Assembly (NCBI GenBank): GCA_964415795.1
Contig: CAYQBN010000004.1
Coordinates: 124,001 to 188,000 of the forward strand
From: CALITV01 sp964415795
GTDB lineage: Bacteria > UBP6 > UBA1177 > JAKLFG01
Direction: 5' to 3'
DNA: 64,000 bases
The position numbers were made by a program, and so were the translations under genes. Positions 34,805 to 45,436 of the stretch are shown piece by piece. The notes under the pieces are model-generated. The model saw only the letters and a program-made list of their open reading frames with translations, was not told the origin of the DNA and made no database searches. How positions within the stretch are numbered: the stretch's first letter is position 1; every line of letters starts with the position of its first letter.

Positions 34805-36337
34805 TCACTCCCTTACCGAAAATTCAAAATCGCGCCGCCGTTCTTGCGCCGAAGGGATCCTGAGCTTCGCCCGGTACTTAGCGATCGTCCTCCGAGCGAC
34901 ATCGATCCCCTCGCGCGCAAGGATGTGCGCGATGTCTTCGTCGGAGAGCGGCTTGGTCTTGTCCTCGGCGGCAATGATCTCTTCGACGCGTTTCTCGAGA
35001 TAACGGTTGGTCGCCGTTGCCGGCGATTCGTCGTTGACCTTTTTCACGAAGAAATACTTCAACTCGTAGATGCCGTGCGGCGTCACCGCATATTTCCCGT
35101 TCGTGAGACGAGAGATCGTGGACTGATGTCGGTTGATGTCGGCGGCGACATCTTTCAGAGTGAGCGGGCGGAGGAACTCTTCGCCGTGTTCGAGGAAATC
35201 CTTCTGGAATTTGAAGATGCTCGCGGCGACTTCGTAGAGCGTTTTGTTCCGCTCGGAAAGGCTTTTGACGAGCCACTCGGCGGCGCGGTATCGTTCCCGC
35301 AAGAACTCTTTTTTCTTGCGGTCCTCCATCCTTTCCATTTCCCGTTCGTATCGCTCGCGGTCGAGCCGCACCGAAGGAATAAAACGCTGTTCTATCTCGA
35401 TGACCACCTCGCCATCGAGCAAGTGCACCCGCAGATCGGGCACCACCTGCTCGGCGCGGAATCGGTCGTAGCCAAAGAACGGATACGGAGGAACGCCTCG
35501 CATGATCTCGAGCGCCGACGCCATTGCTTCTTTTTCAACCCCCAATTCACGACAAATGCGGGGGAAATCCTTGCGCGCGATCATCTCCATAAGATCAGGG
35601 GATTGGACAAGCCGACGCACCAGCGCGACAACGCCGTCTTCGCCCTCAAGATGACGACTCGAGAACATGAACCTGAGATAATCGGAGAGGTCCCGGGAAC
35701 CGGCTCCTTCCGGATCGCACTGCTGGAGCGCCGCTCGAGCCGCCGCAACGGCCGCAGGCGGAGCATCAAGCATCTCGGCGATCTCCTCATCAGATTCGCG
35801 AAGGAATCCTCGTTCGTCGAGATTATAGGCCATATAGGTCATGATCTCCTTGACCGGCTCCGGGTATTCCGACGCGGCGATCTGCACATCGAGGCGTCGC
35901 GCCGGCGGCTCTTCTTCTGAAAACATGTTCTCCCACGAGGATTCGTCGGATTCGTCATTGAGACGGCGAACGCGCATGCCTCCGAAGTTATTGCCGCTGT
36001 GTTCATGATACGAGTCCCAATCGAACTCGGCAAGTATGTCAGAAACGGTCTTGGCACGCTCATCCCCGTCTATCGGTGACTGACGATCGGAAGCGGGACG
36101 AACGCCCTCCGCGGCCCGCTGATCTTCGTCCCCTGCCGCCCCTGCATCATCGCTTTCCGCCTCATCGCCCCAGTGCTCTATTTCCAAAAACGGATTCTCC
36201 TGCGCCTGCTCGATGAGCATCTCACGAATATCGAGGACATTCTTCTGCAGGAGTTCGATACGAAGGCGCATCTCTTGGGTGATCGCTAGAGTCTGTTTCT
36301 GCTTGAGCGTCAGCTCAAGACGCTGAAAGGCCGGCAT
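34805..36337 (-). CDS. rpoN: RNA polymerase sigma-54 factor
   Basis: 510 residues from ATG 36337 (GGAGGAG 7 bases ahead). Region I is Gln-rich at the N-terminus (LELTLKQKQTLAITQEMRLR), then an acidic region II, the core-binding domain (PEPVKEIMTYMAYNLDERGFL), the helix-turn-helix (LTLKDVAADINRHQSTISRL) and the RpoN box ARRTIAKYRAKL near the end. It needs AAA+ activators with a GAFTGA loop; the only NtrC-like protein in this window lacks it. First gene of the operon, with a clear promoter at 36368-36396. Confidence 0.96.
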   Translation of the reverse strand: MPAFQRLELTLKQKQTLAITQEMRLRIELLQKNVLDIREMLIEQAQENPFLEIEHWGDEAESDDAGAAGDEDQRAAEGVRPASDRQSPIDGDERAKTVSDILAEFDWDSYHEHSGNNFGGMRVRRLNDESDESSWENMFSEEEPPARRLDVQIAASEYPEPVKEIMTYMAYNLDERGFLRESDEEIAEMLDAPPAAVAAARAALQQCDPEGAGSRDLSDYLRFMFSSRHLEGEDGVVALVRRLVQSPDLMEMIARKDFPRICRELGVEKEAMASALEIMRGVPPYPFFGYDRFRAEQVVPDLRVHLLDGEVVIEIEQRFIPSVRLDRERYEREMERMEDRKKKEFLRERYRAAEWLVKSLSERNKTLYEVAASIFKFQKDFLEHGEEFLRPLTLKDVAADINRHQSTISRLTNGKYAVTPHGIYELKYFFVKKVNDESPATATNRYLEKRVEEIIAAEDKTKPLSDEDIAHILAREGIDVARRTIAKYRAKLRIPSAQERRRDFEFSVRE

Positions 36338-36367
36338 CACCCGTCTCCTCCAAAGGGTCCGAAAGAC

Positions 36368-36396
36368 ACTATACTACCGCCCCAAAAGCATGGCAA
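36368..36396 (-). promoter_or_regulatory. Promoter of the rpoN-ptsN-hprK operon
   Basis: Minus-strand TTGCCA (36396-36391), 17-base spacer, TATAGT (36373-36368), giving a start near 36361, about 24 nt before the rpoN ATG. No other clear promoter was found further down this series. Confidence 0.65.
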
Positions 36397-36413
36397 GAAT
36401 TTTGCTAATTCCC

Positions 36414-38126
36414 TTACCACACGATGGCACACGAGCAGCCACTTTCGTCTTCTGCCTGTTCCTCAACGGAAATCTCATCGGTGACCGCTTCGATCCCCTC
36501 TTCGTCAAGCGGTGGTTGGACCGCATCGGTGCCATTTTCCCTATCCTCTTCAGTAGGTTCTTCCCCATCAGGAAGGAGGATGATGTCCTCCTCCGGCGTT
36601 TCGGTGTCTCCCTCGACAAGTATCGTCTCGTCGGTCGATCCCGTTGGGGAAAGGCCGATGTTCACCATTACGGTCTGTCCCGCGATAACCGTCACCGGCT
36701 TCTCGGCATCCTCATAACCATCGGCCGATGCGGCGAGGGTGTATTCGCCAGCCTCGACATTACTGAAAGAAAATGACCCTGCTGCGTCGGTTGCGGTCGA
36801 GAGTGTCTCGCCAGTGCCGACCGGAGTAAGTACCACCGTCGCTCCCGCAATGGTCGCTTGATTGTAACGCATCGTCAGCGAATAGACCGTTCCGGTGACC
36901 GCACCGGTCGTAACCCCCGCTGCCACCTCCAGACCGGTGGATGCCCAGTTGTCCCCCTCGACGAGAGTGAGGCTTCGGACCACCGTTTGATAGCCAGCCT
37001 TCTCTATCGTCAGTGTATAGTTCCCTGGAGTAAGATCGGCAAAGAAAAAATACCCTGCCAAACCGTTCATGCCGCTTTCGACGACCGTTTCGGTACCGTC
37101 AGCATCGCTCTTGAGACGGCAGGTGGCACCGGAAAGACGATTCTCCTCGATGTTCCCCAGACCGCTCGAAAGGTCGTACACGAAGCCCTTGAGCGTTGCG
37201 GTGGGATTACCCGCCGCTTCCTCGATACCGGTCGACGCCCATGTCTCGGTGCCGCTCGAAACGGTGATGACCTTCTCGGCGCTTATGAAACCGCTTTTTG
37301 AGACCGAAAGAGTATAGGTTCCCGGTTCGACCGAAGAGAAAGTAAAGAGCCCCGTGGACGAAGAGGTGGTCGTCAGGGGAGTGCCACTCGCCGGCGCCAG
37401 CGTAATGGTCGCATCGGCGATGCGGTTATCTTCGACATTGCCGAGACCGGTCGAAAGATTGTAAACGAACCCTTTGACAGAACCGGGAGTCGTCGTGCCG
37501 CCGCCGTCCTGAGGGGTGACGCCGAAGTAGGAACATACCGCATGGTAGAGGGCAACGGCATGCGCCTCTTTTCCTGCCGCCGATGTGATGTAGGTGAAAT
37601 CGCCGGTGTTGGATACGAACAGTCCTTCGGAGAGGATCGCTGGCATATTGGTATATTTGATCACATAGTACCCCGCATACTTGACCCCACGGTCGGTGCG
37701 CTGCATGTGAGCGATGAGCTCCTCCTGCACCTTGTGCGCAAGGGTATCACTCGACCCGCCTGACTGGTACGCATAAGTTTCGGTACCGTTTGCGCTCTCG
37801 AGGTCCGACGAATTGAGGTGAGTGGACAAAAAGATCGTGGCGCCCCAACTGTTCGCCTGATCCACACGGCTGTCAAGAGAAACCGTCGTATCGCTGTCCC
37901 GCGTCATGAGCACCGAGGCGCTGTCGTTGACGAGAAGCGTTCGGAACCGCAGGTCTACATCGAGGACCAGATCGGCCTCGTCGGGATAAGTGGAGCCATT
38001 GACACCGAGCGCTCCCGGATCGCTCCCGCCGTGACCCGGATCCACGCATATCTTTTTCCCGGCAAGCGACGCCTCGGCTGAAACGACAAGAAGAAGCGCA
38101 ACACAGAAGGTCACTATCGTACGCAT
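36414..38126 (-). CDS. N-acetylmuramoyl-L-alanine amidase with three beta-sandwich repeats and a Cys tail
   Basis: 570 residues. Signal peptide about 1-22 (FCVALLLVVSAEA). Amidase_3 domain about 24-205 with zinc/catalytic motifs VDPGHGGSDPGA, FLSTHLNS and ILSEGLFVSN. Then come three carboxypeptidase-regulatory-like repeats (each with a GTVY/GFVY start, GTYTLSVSKSGF, GNYTLTIEKAGY, GEYTLAASADGY), an acidic Glu/Asp linker and the final GCSCAIVW. That tail matches the Cys motif of the two large surface proteins, but the stop codon follows at once, so no membrane helix is made. It cleaves the peptide stem from peptidoglycan glycan. It follows the TolB-like lipoprotein gene by 11 bases. Confidence 0.85.
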   Translation of the reverse strand: MRTIVTFCVALLLVVSAEASLAGKKICVDPGHGGSDPGALGVNGSTYPDEADLVLDVDLRFRTLLVNDSASVLMTRDSDTTVSLDSRVDQANSWGATIFLSTHLNSSDLESANGTETYAYQSGGSSDTLAHKVQEELIAHMQRTDRGVKYAGYYVIKYTNMPAILSEGLFVSNTGDFTYITSAAGKEAHAVALYHAVCSYFGVTPQDGGGTTTPGSVKGFVYNLSTGLGNVEDNRIADATITLAPASGTPLTTTSSSTGLFTFSSVEPGTYTLSVSKSGFISAEKVITVSSGTETWASTGIEEAAGNPTATLKGFVYDLSSGLGNIEENRLSGATCRLKSDADGTETVVESGMNGLAGYFFFADLTPGNYTLTIEKAGYQTVVRSLTLVEGDNWASTGLEVAAGVTTGAVTGTVYSLTMRYNQATIAGATVVLTPVGTGETLSTATDAAGSFSFSNVEAGEYTLAASADGYEDAEKPVTVIAGQTVMVNIGLSPTGSTDETILVEGDTETPEEDIILLPDGEEPTEEDRENGTDAVQPPLDEEGIEAVTDEISVEEQAEDESGCSCAIVW

Positions 38127-38137
38127 GGCCGCCTCCC

Positions 38138-39049
38138 CTACTCCATCTCCAAGGTATGCACGAGTATCCTATCCGACGCATGGTCGGTGTAGAGTATTCG
38201 TTTGCCTGCCGCATCGGGATAAAGAGGTATCGCCCCCGGCGCCGTCCGTATCGGACGCGTGGTACCATCGAGGCTTACCAGATAGAGCCGCGACGCGGTG
38301 ATATCCCGTCCATCGTCCTCAGTCACGGCAATGAGGAGGCTCTTACTGTCGGGCATCCACGCCGGTTGAGACCCGTCAACGAGTTTCCGATCGTCCCCCG
38401 AGCGAAGATCGTAGATGCGTACCGCGTTCCCCGACAGGTAGGCGATCATACGACCGTCGGGGGAAAAACGAGGGCTGTGGCTCCCCATAGGGAACACCGT
38501 TACCTTTCCGCCGTCGGCAAGCACCTTGACCCCATCTTCGGTCGAGACAGCAAACGGTAAGGAAGATCGCCCCACAATGCCGGTATCGTGGAAGAGCGTG
38601 GGTCTCAGCGTGGTACGCGACACTGCTCTCAACGCATCGTTCCAAAAGAGCGGCATTTCCTCTTCGAGACCATCGGCTTCCACCCTTCGCGAAGCGCCAT
38701 CCCGGCTCACCGTCACGACCCGGAACCGATCGCCCGCCGGCGTAGCGATCCGTTCCCGGAATGCGATGCGGCTGCCATCAGGCGACCACACCGGGAAGAA
38801 GCCGGCGCTCTCGGCGCTCGAAACGATCTTACGCGTTCGGTCACCGAGCGAGTAGAGAAAAAGTCCTCGATACTTCGCGCCGGTGTAGGCAATCAGCGCC
38901 CCATCGGGCGAGAACCAGCCGCGCACGCAGTCGCCGACACATGCCTCCGTCACCGTCGTCACCTCTTCAACAGTAGCGCTCGCCGTCTTTTGCTCGGCGC
39001 ACGCACACAGAAGCATCCCTACGATAATCGCTCCACACCATGTTCTCAT
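38138..39049 (-). CDS. TolB-like/PD40 beta-propeller lipoprotein
   Basis: 303 residues from ATG 39049 (GGAGG 6 bases ahead). The lipobox MLLCAC shows a lipoprotein. At least three WD40-like PD40 units occur: RGWFSPDGALIAYTG, FPVWSPDGSRIAF and PRFSPDGRMIAYLSG, so the fold is a small beta-propeller. No TolB N-terminal domain is present. Probably a periplasmic interaction module. It is co-transcribed with the amidase, which suggests a cell-envelope role (inference). Confidence 0.7.
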   Translation of the reverse strand: MRTWCGAIIVGMLLCACAEQKTASATVEEVTTVTEACVGDCVRGWFSPDGALIAYTGAKYRGLFLYSLGDRTRKIVSSAESAGFFPVWSPDGSRIAFRERIATPAGDRFRVVTVSRDGASRRVEADGLEEEMPLFWNDALRAVSRTTLRPTLFHDTGIVGRSSLPFAVSTEDGVKVLADGGKVTVFPMGSHSPRFSPDGRMIAYLSGNAVRIYDLRSGDDRKLVDGSQPAWMPDSKSLLIAVTEDDGRDITASRLYLVSLDGTTRPIRTAPGAIPLYPDAAGKRILYTDHASDRILVHTLEME

Positions 39050-39148
39050 CATGTTCCTCCACTATCCACGCACACACGATACGAAAAGAAACTATCCTCC
39101 TCCCCCAAAAAAGCAACCCTTTCGTCACCAAGAATCTCCCCGTTTTCC

Positions 39149-39176
39149 TTGCCTTTTTCGGCATCACTGCTATGGT
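39149..39176 (+). promoter_or_regulatory. Possible promoter of hppA
   Basis: TTGCCT (39149-39154), 16-base spacer, TATGGT (39171-39176), about 45 nt before the hppA ATG, which has AGGAGG upstream. Confidence 0.5.
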
Positions 39177-39223
39177 GTGTCCGTTTTTCGTGACGAACAC
39201 ATGTCATATCAGGAGGTTAGAAC

Positions 39224-41602
<2,379 letters not shown>

Positions 41603-41605
41603 CGG

Positions 41606-42787
41606 TCACCCTACCACGCACACCAGTCCTTTGAGATACTCGGTCTCCGGGACCGAGACCCGCACCGGATGATCCTCCGCTTGATGAAGATGGTGGAGGA
41701 TGCGCACCTCGCACCCCGCATCCTTTGCGGCGAAAGCGATCGTGCGCCGGAAGTGCTCCATGGTAACCGCTCCCGAGCATGAGAAGGTCACCAAGACACC
41801 TCCCGGTTCAAGGAGCCGCATCGCATGGAGATTCATGTCCTTGTAGCCCTTGAGCCCTTTCTCGAGATCGTCGGGGTGCGCAACGAACTTGGGCGGATCG
41901 AGCACGATGAGATCGAAGCGCTTCCCTTCCTTGTACAGGCGGCGCACCACCTTGAACGCGTCGTCGAGGATGAAAGCGGTCTTTTTTTCCGGGATGTTAT
42001 TGAGCCGCAGGTGACGCCGCGCTCCTTCGAGCGCGTCCTCGGAGATATCGCAGAGCGTCGCATCGAGTGCTCCTGCCGTGAGGGCGTAGACTGAGAATGC
42101 CCCTGTATAACAACAGAGATCGAGCACACGCTTTCCACGGGCGTAAGAGGCGGCGACACGACGGTTTTCCCGCTGATCGGTGTAGAAACCGGTCTTCTGC
42201 CCCGCCGGTGAGACATGAAAAAGGTGTCCGTTCTCATGGATGACGACCCGCTCCGGAGGCTCTTTCCCGGCGAGGACGCCATAGCGGACCGGCAATCCCT
42301 CCATCCTACGCCCGTCACCGTCGCTCTTCTCATAGACCCCCTTGAGACCGCATTCTTCCACGAGCATCCGCGCGATAGCCTCCTTCACCGCATCGAACCC
42401 CGCCGAAAGCGACTGGAGAACCGCAAAGTCACCGAAGCGGTCAACGACGAGCCCCGCCAGGAAATCCGATTCGCTGTGAATGAGACGGCACGCCGTCGTC
42501 GCTTCACTAAGTATGGGAACACGCAACGCAACGGCGCGTCGTACCTTTTCGCGGTACCACCCCTCGGTGATCTCCTGCCGCTCGTCCCATTCGAGGAGCC
42601 GTACTTGTATCTTCGAATCCTTGTTGAAATGGCCGTAGGCAATGAATTGCCCATCTGCGCCGTAGACGGCCACCACCTCACCAGATCGTGGAGAACCTTC
42701 CACTCTTTCGATGGCCCCCGAGAAGACCCACGGGTGCCGGTTGCGCGGCAACTTGTCCTTGCCCGGACGAAGGATGATGCGGTTCAT
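41606..42787 (-). CDS. RlmI-like 23S rRNA (cytosine-5) methyltransferase
   Basis: 393 residues: N-terminal PUA RNA-binding domain (about 1-75, RHPWVFSGAIERVEG), an EEHD-like middle domain (LAGLVVDRFGDFAVLQ) and a Rossmann SAM domain (VLDLCCYTGAFSVYA, near 220-235; IVLDPPKF; TFSCSGAVTMEHF). The Cys in FSCSG corresponds to the catalytic region of RlmI-type enzymes. Complete and of normal length. GIY-YIG gene lies 10 bases upstream, so the two are co-transcribed. Confidence 0.88.
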   Translation of the reverse strand: MNRIILRPGKDKLPRNRHPWVFSGAIERVEGSPRSGEVVAVYGADGQFIAYGHFNKDSKIQVRLLEWDERQEITEGWYREKVRRAVALRVPILSEATTACRLIHSESDFLAGLVVDRFGDFAVLQSLSAGFDAVKEAIARMLVEECGLKGVYEKSDGDGRRMEGLPVRYGVLAGKEPPERVVIHENGHLFHVSPAGQKTGFYTDQRENRRVAASYARGKRVLDLCCYTGAFSVYALTAGALDATLCDISEDALEGARRHLRLNNIPEKKTAFILDDAFKVVRRLYKEGKRFDLIVLDPPKFVAHPDDLEKGLKGYKDMNLHAMRLLEPGGVLVTFSCSGAVTMEHFRRTIAFAAKDAGCEVRILHHLHQAEDHPVRVSVPETEYLKGLVCVVG

Positions 42788-42797
42788 GGGAAATATC

Positions 42798-43046
42798 TCA
42801 GTAGTCCCTGAAATGTTTATTCGAAAAGGCCTGGCCGGAACCCGATTTCAGATACCGTTCAAACTCGAATGCATTCTTATCATTCGAAAGAGCAATGTAG
42901 ACAACGACCTCCCGCGGCGCGAACTTCGCTGTGTGAGGAGACTTCCTGGCATTATGTTCAGCGAGGCGTTCCTGCACGCTGTCGGTAACACCGGTATGGT
43001 ACTCGCTGGGTTTGCTTATACTGCGGATAAGATAGACATATTCCAA
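42798..43046 (-). CDS. Small GIY-YIG domain protein (UvrC-type superfamily)
   Basis: 82 residues. Pattern matches stand-alone GIY-YIG proteins: YVYLIRSISKPSEYHTGVTD, Arg in SVQERLAEHN, then HTAKFAPREVVVYIAL, the Glu in AFEFERYLKSGSGQAF. The start is a TTG at 43046, supported by AAGGAGGAC six bases upstream; no ATG is available. The second motif is YHTG rather than YIG. Cellular role of these small proteins is not established. Confidence 0.8.
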   Translation of the reverse strand: MEYVYLIRSISKPSEYHTGVTDSVQERLAEHNARKSPHTAKFAPREVVVYIALSNDKNAFEFERYLKSGSGQAFSNKHFRDY

Positions 43047-43125
43047 AAAGTCCTCCTTCGTCTGCGACTACGGCGGACAGCCTTCGCTTCACCGGGGTGT
43101 CGTTTCCCCTCTCGAAAGATTTGTA

Positions 43126-43160
43126 AAGAAGCTGGCTCGCCAGCCGAAGCTTCAGCGAAG
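43126..43160 (-). terminator. Hairpins after tmRNA, possible terminator
   Basis: Minus strand, directly after the tmRNA 3' end: CTTC-GCT-GAAG (43160-43150) and then GCTGG-CGAG-CCAGC (43144-43131) followed by TTCTTTAC. The T tract is interrupted, so termination strength is uncertain. The stretch up to 43047 shows nothing else recognisable. Confidence 0.4.
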
Positions 43161-43162
43161 AC

Positions 43163-43510
43163 TGGTGGAGACGGCGGGAATCGAACCCGCGTCCGGAAAG
43201 GGACCAACGCCGACATCCTACAGTGCGTAGCCGGTTGATTTCGCTCTCGGCCTTTGCGCTCCCCCTACCGGCATGGATCGCATCGGCCCAGTCACTTCAG
43301 TGTCATCCGCGCCCCAGTGACCGTGGCGTGGCACTATCCTGCTGTTGTGCGCCCTGAGGTCGCCGCAGGAACGCTCTCTCAGGACGGCGGCTTATGCCGC
43401 GAGCGCGAATTCGTTGTTCGCAGTTCTTTGTTGCCGCTTTTTACGAGGCCAGCGGCGCCTCGGCATGCAGTCTGCGTCGCTCCGTCTTCCCGTCGAAGCC
43501 CTTCGTCCCC
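43163..43510 (-). ncRNA. ssrA: Transfer-messenger RNA (tmRNA)
   Basis: 348 nt with encoded CCA. The two ends form the tRNA-Ala-like acceptor: 5' GGGGACG pairs with 3' CGTCTCC, including the G3.U70 pair recognised by alanyl-tRNA synthetase; the T arm (GGTTCGATTCC) is present. The 5' end continues with the typical CTTCGACGGG. An internal frame (43421-43392) encodes the proteolysis tag with resume codon GCG: A-NNEFALAA then TAA. The tag ends in the standard ALAA degron. It rescues stalled ribosomes with SmpB (not in the window). Confidence 0.95.
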
Positions 43511-43540
43511 ACTTGTCAAAAAACGAAAGAACCGAAACGA

Positions 43541-43568
43541 AGTATATGACAGGACCGGCGATTGTCAA
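43541..43568 (-). promoter_or_regulatory. Promoter of ssrA
   Basis: Minus-strand TTGACA (43568-43563), 16-base spacer, TATACT (43546-43541), about 30 nt before the mature 5' end. The -35 overlaps the last codons of the rhodanese gene. Confidence 0.75.
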
Positions 43569-44002
43569 TCGACAGGGTCGTTTTTCTTCCGGAACATCCG
43601 CCGCGGGCGCATCTGGCAGATGCAACTGCCGACGAGTTCGGCGTCGCGGTCTATCGCGACCGGCATACCGCTCCGCTCCCAGTCTATCATGCCGCCGTTG
43701 AGTACCGCGACCTCGTACCCATGTGCACTGAGGAAGCGGGCCTTATCCTTGCTCAGTTGACCAACACAGTCGGCAATGATGAACGGCCTATCCTTAGGGA
43801 GCGCGAGGTACTCCTCCTCGGGGCGCTGGTGGGGAATGCGAATCACCTCAGGTACCGTGAAGGTGCGACCATTGGTCTCGAACTCGTCGCGGATGTCGAG
43901 AAGCACCGCCTTTCGTTCGGAAAGGAGCGTGAGCGCCTCCTGCGGCGACAGAAATTTGATGGTGCCAATGAGAATGCCGTACCCGGAAAAACTGCCGTCC
44001 AT
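43565..44002 (-). CDS. Rhodanese-like domain protein
   Basis: 145 residues. Single rhodanese fold: LSPQEALTLL, VLLDIRDEFE (CH2A-like), and the active-site loop with Cys in FIIADCVGQLSKDKARFL, then HGYEVAVLNGGMIDWERSG. An extra Cys pair (GSCICQM) follows the domain. It could transfer sulfane sulfur or act as a redox partner. It is 10 bases downstream of the CcdA/DsbD-like gene. Confidence 0.82.
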   Translation of the reverse strand: MDGSFSGYGILIGTIKFLSPQEALTLLSERKAVLLDIRDEFETNGRTFTVPEVIRIPHQRPEEEYLALPKDRPFIIADCVGQLSKDKARFLSAHGYEVAVLNGGMIDWERSGMPVAIDRDAELVGSCICQMRPRRMFRKKNDPVD

Positions 44003-44012
44003 CGCTACCTCC

Positions 44013-45434
44013 TCACAAAAACACGAGCCACTCAGGCTTGAAAATGAGCAACACGCCGAGCACCACCATGAGCGATCCGCTCACCAGTTTGAGCACTCGC
44101 GCATGTCGTTCCTCGAGGCGAAACTTCTGCATCGAGAGCATGAAAAGCGCCACGATGAGCGCGAGCGGTATCACATAGTAAACATTGTAAAGCGCCATAT
44201 AACCATACTTCGCCGCGGTGCCGATCTGCTGGATGGAGAGCACGCGGGTATAGATGGCCGGAAGTCCAATGGTGCAACCCAGCTCGATGAGATTGACGAA
44301 AAAGGCGAGCGCCACGGTGCCGATGAAAGCAAGAAGCATATTGCGGGAGCCCATGATGCGTCGCATCTTGTCGTAGAGTTTTCCTTTCGCCGATTCGGGG
44401 ATCATGAGGCTCACCCCTTTCTTGAAGAAGAAGAAATCCTTCACATTGATGAGTCCCATGACGAGTGCCACGATACCCAGAAGAACTGTGACAACAGTCG
44501 TAATTCCCATGAACATGAAGATATTGAGCCATGCCGTCATGAAGAGGAAGTACACGATTGCCGACGAAACAACGAAGATGCTCCCAATCATAAAGAGCAT
44601 CGCCCGACTCCGCGTGTTAACCAGAAGCGTAAGAAGGAACATGAGCACCCACATCGCGCAGGGGTTGATCCCGTCGAGAAGCCCGATGAGGAAAGTGAAC
44701 GACGGTAACGAAATAACCCGGGCATCGAGCGTTCCAATGAACGGGATGTTGACAGTCGTTACGGCACTGCGGTCGCGTCCCTTACCCGCCAAATGGTTTC
44801 GGATCATTTCCTCGACTTCAGCGTCCTGCGTTCCCGGTTCGAAGCCAACGACATACTGGTCGCCGAGCACGAAGGTCGGCGTGGCCGCTCCCTCGATGCC
44901 GAGCAGTTCCGCCTTTCGCCGGAAGAGTTTCATGTTCTCCTCATTGCGAAGTATCTCGAGCCACTTGAACTGTATCTGCGGGTAGCGGCGCTCCCATTCG
45001 AGCATGAAGGGACGCGCCTTACGGCAGTGCGGACATTTGTAGGAATAGAAGAAGTAGAAGGCGTTGTCGCCGGCAGTCTCGCGGTAGGCGATAACGAGCG
45101 CCGTCACCTTCTCGCGAAACGCAGGATCATTCCCTTCCCATCCAACGACATGTCGCCCGCCGAGCACAAAGAGCGGCACGAGCGGACGCTCGATCTCGAA
45201 CTCCTCGAGCACCTCACGGAAGAGCGCACCGTTCTCCGGAGAGGCGGTCACATCGACTTCTTTGAAAACGATATCGCGATGAGCCCGGACCAGTTCCCGC
45301 GCGAACGAAAGCGCCTCGATCGAACGAGCGCTCTGGGGGGAATAAAAACAGTAGAACACCGTGTCATCGAGTTCGGCACGCACCGATAGAGGAAAGAGAA
45401 CGAACACGCAGAGTAATCCGACGATGATTCGCAC
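44013..45434 (-). CDS. CcdA/DsbD-like thiol-transfer membrane protein with two thioredoxin folds
   Basis: 473 residues. Signal peptide about 1-19. First thioredoxin/glutaredoxin-like domain about 22-120 has CFYSPQSAR where CxxC would be, so its second Cys is lost. The second domain (about 120-225) keeps a full site in FYSYKCPHCRKARP. Six membrane helices follow, with the paired cysteines expected of CcdA-type carriers in LDGINPCAMWV and IELGCTIGLP. It probably moves reducing equivalents across the inner membrane. Neighbours are a rhodanese and an FGE-like lipoprotein that is itself Cys-rich. Confidence 0.75.
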   Translation of the reverse strand: MRIIVGLLCVFVLFPLSVRAELDDTVFYCFYSPQSARSIEALSFARELVRAHRDIVFKEVDVTASPENGALFREVLEEFEIERPLVPLFVLGGRHVVGWEGNDPAFREKVTALVIAYRETAGDNAFYFFYSYKCPHCRKARPFMLEWERRYPQIQFKWLEILRNEENMKLFRRKAELLGIEGAATPTFVLGDQYVVGFEPGTQDAEVEEMIRNHLAGKGRDRSAVTTVNIPFIGTLDARVISLPSFTFLIGLLDGINPCAMWVLMFLLTLLVNTRSRAMLFMIGSIFVVSSAIVYFLFMTAWLNIFMFMGITTVVTVLLGIVALVMGLINVKDFFFFKKGVSLMIPESAKGKLYDKMRRIMGSRNMLLAFIGTVALAFFVNLIELGCTIGLPAIYTRVLSIQQIGTAAKYGYMALYNVYYVIPLALIVALFMLSMQKFRLEERHARVLKLVSGSLMVVLGVLLIFKPEWLVFL

Positions 45435-45436
45435 GA

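Noticed and set aside
43320..43345. sigma54-like GGCAC...TGC element
   Set aside because: Spacing between GG and GC is one base short and it lies inside the tmRNA.
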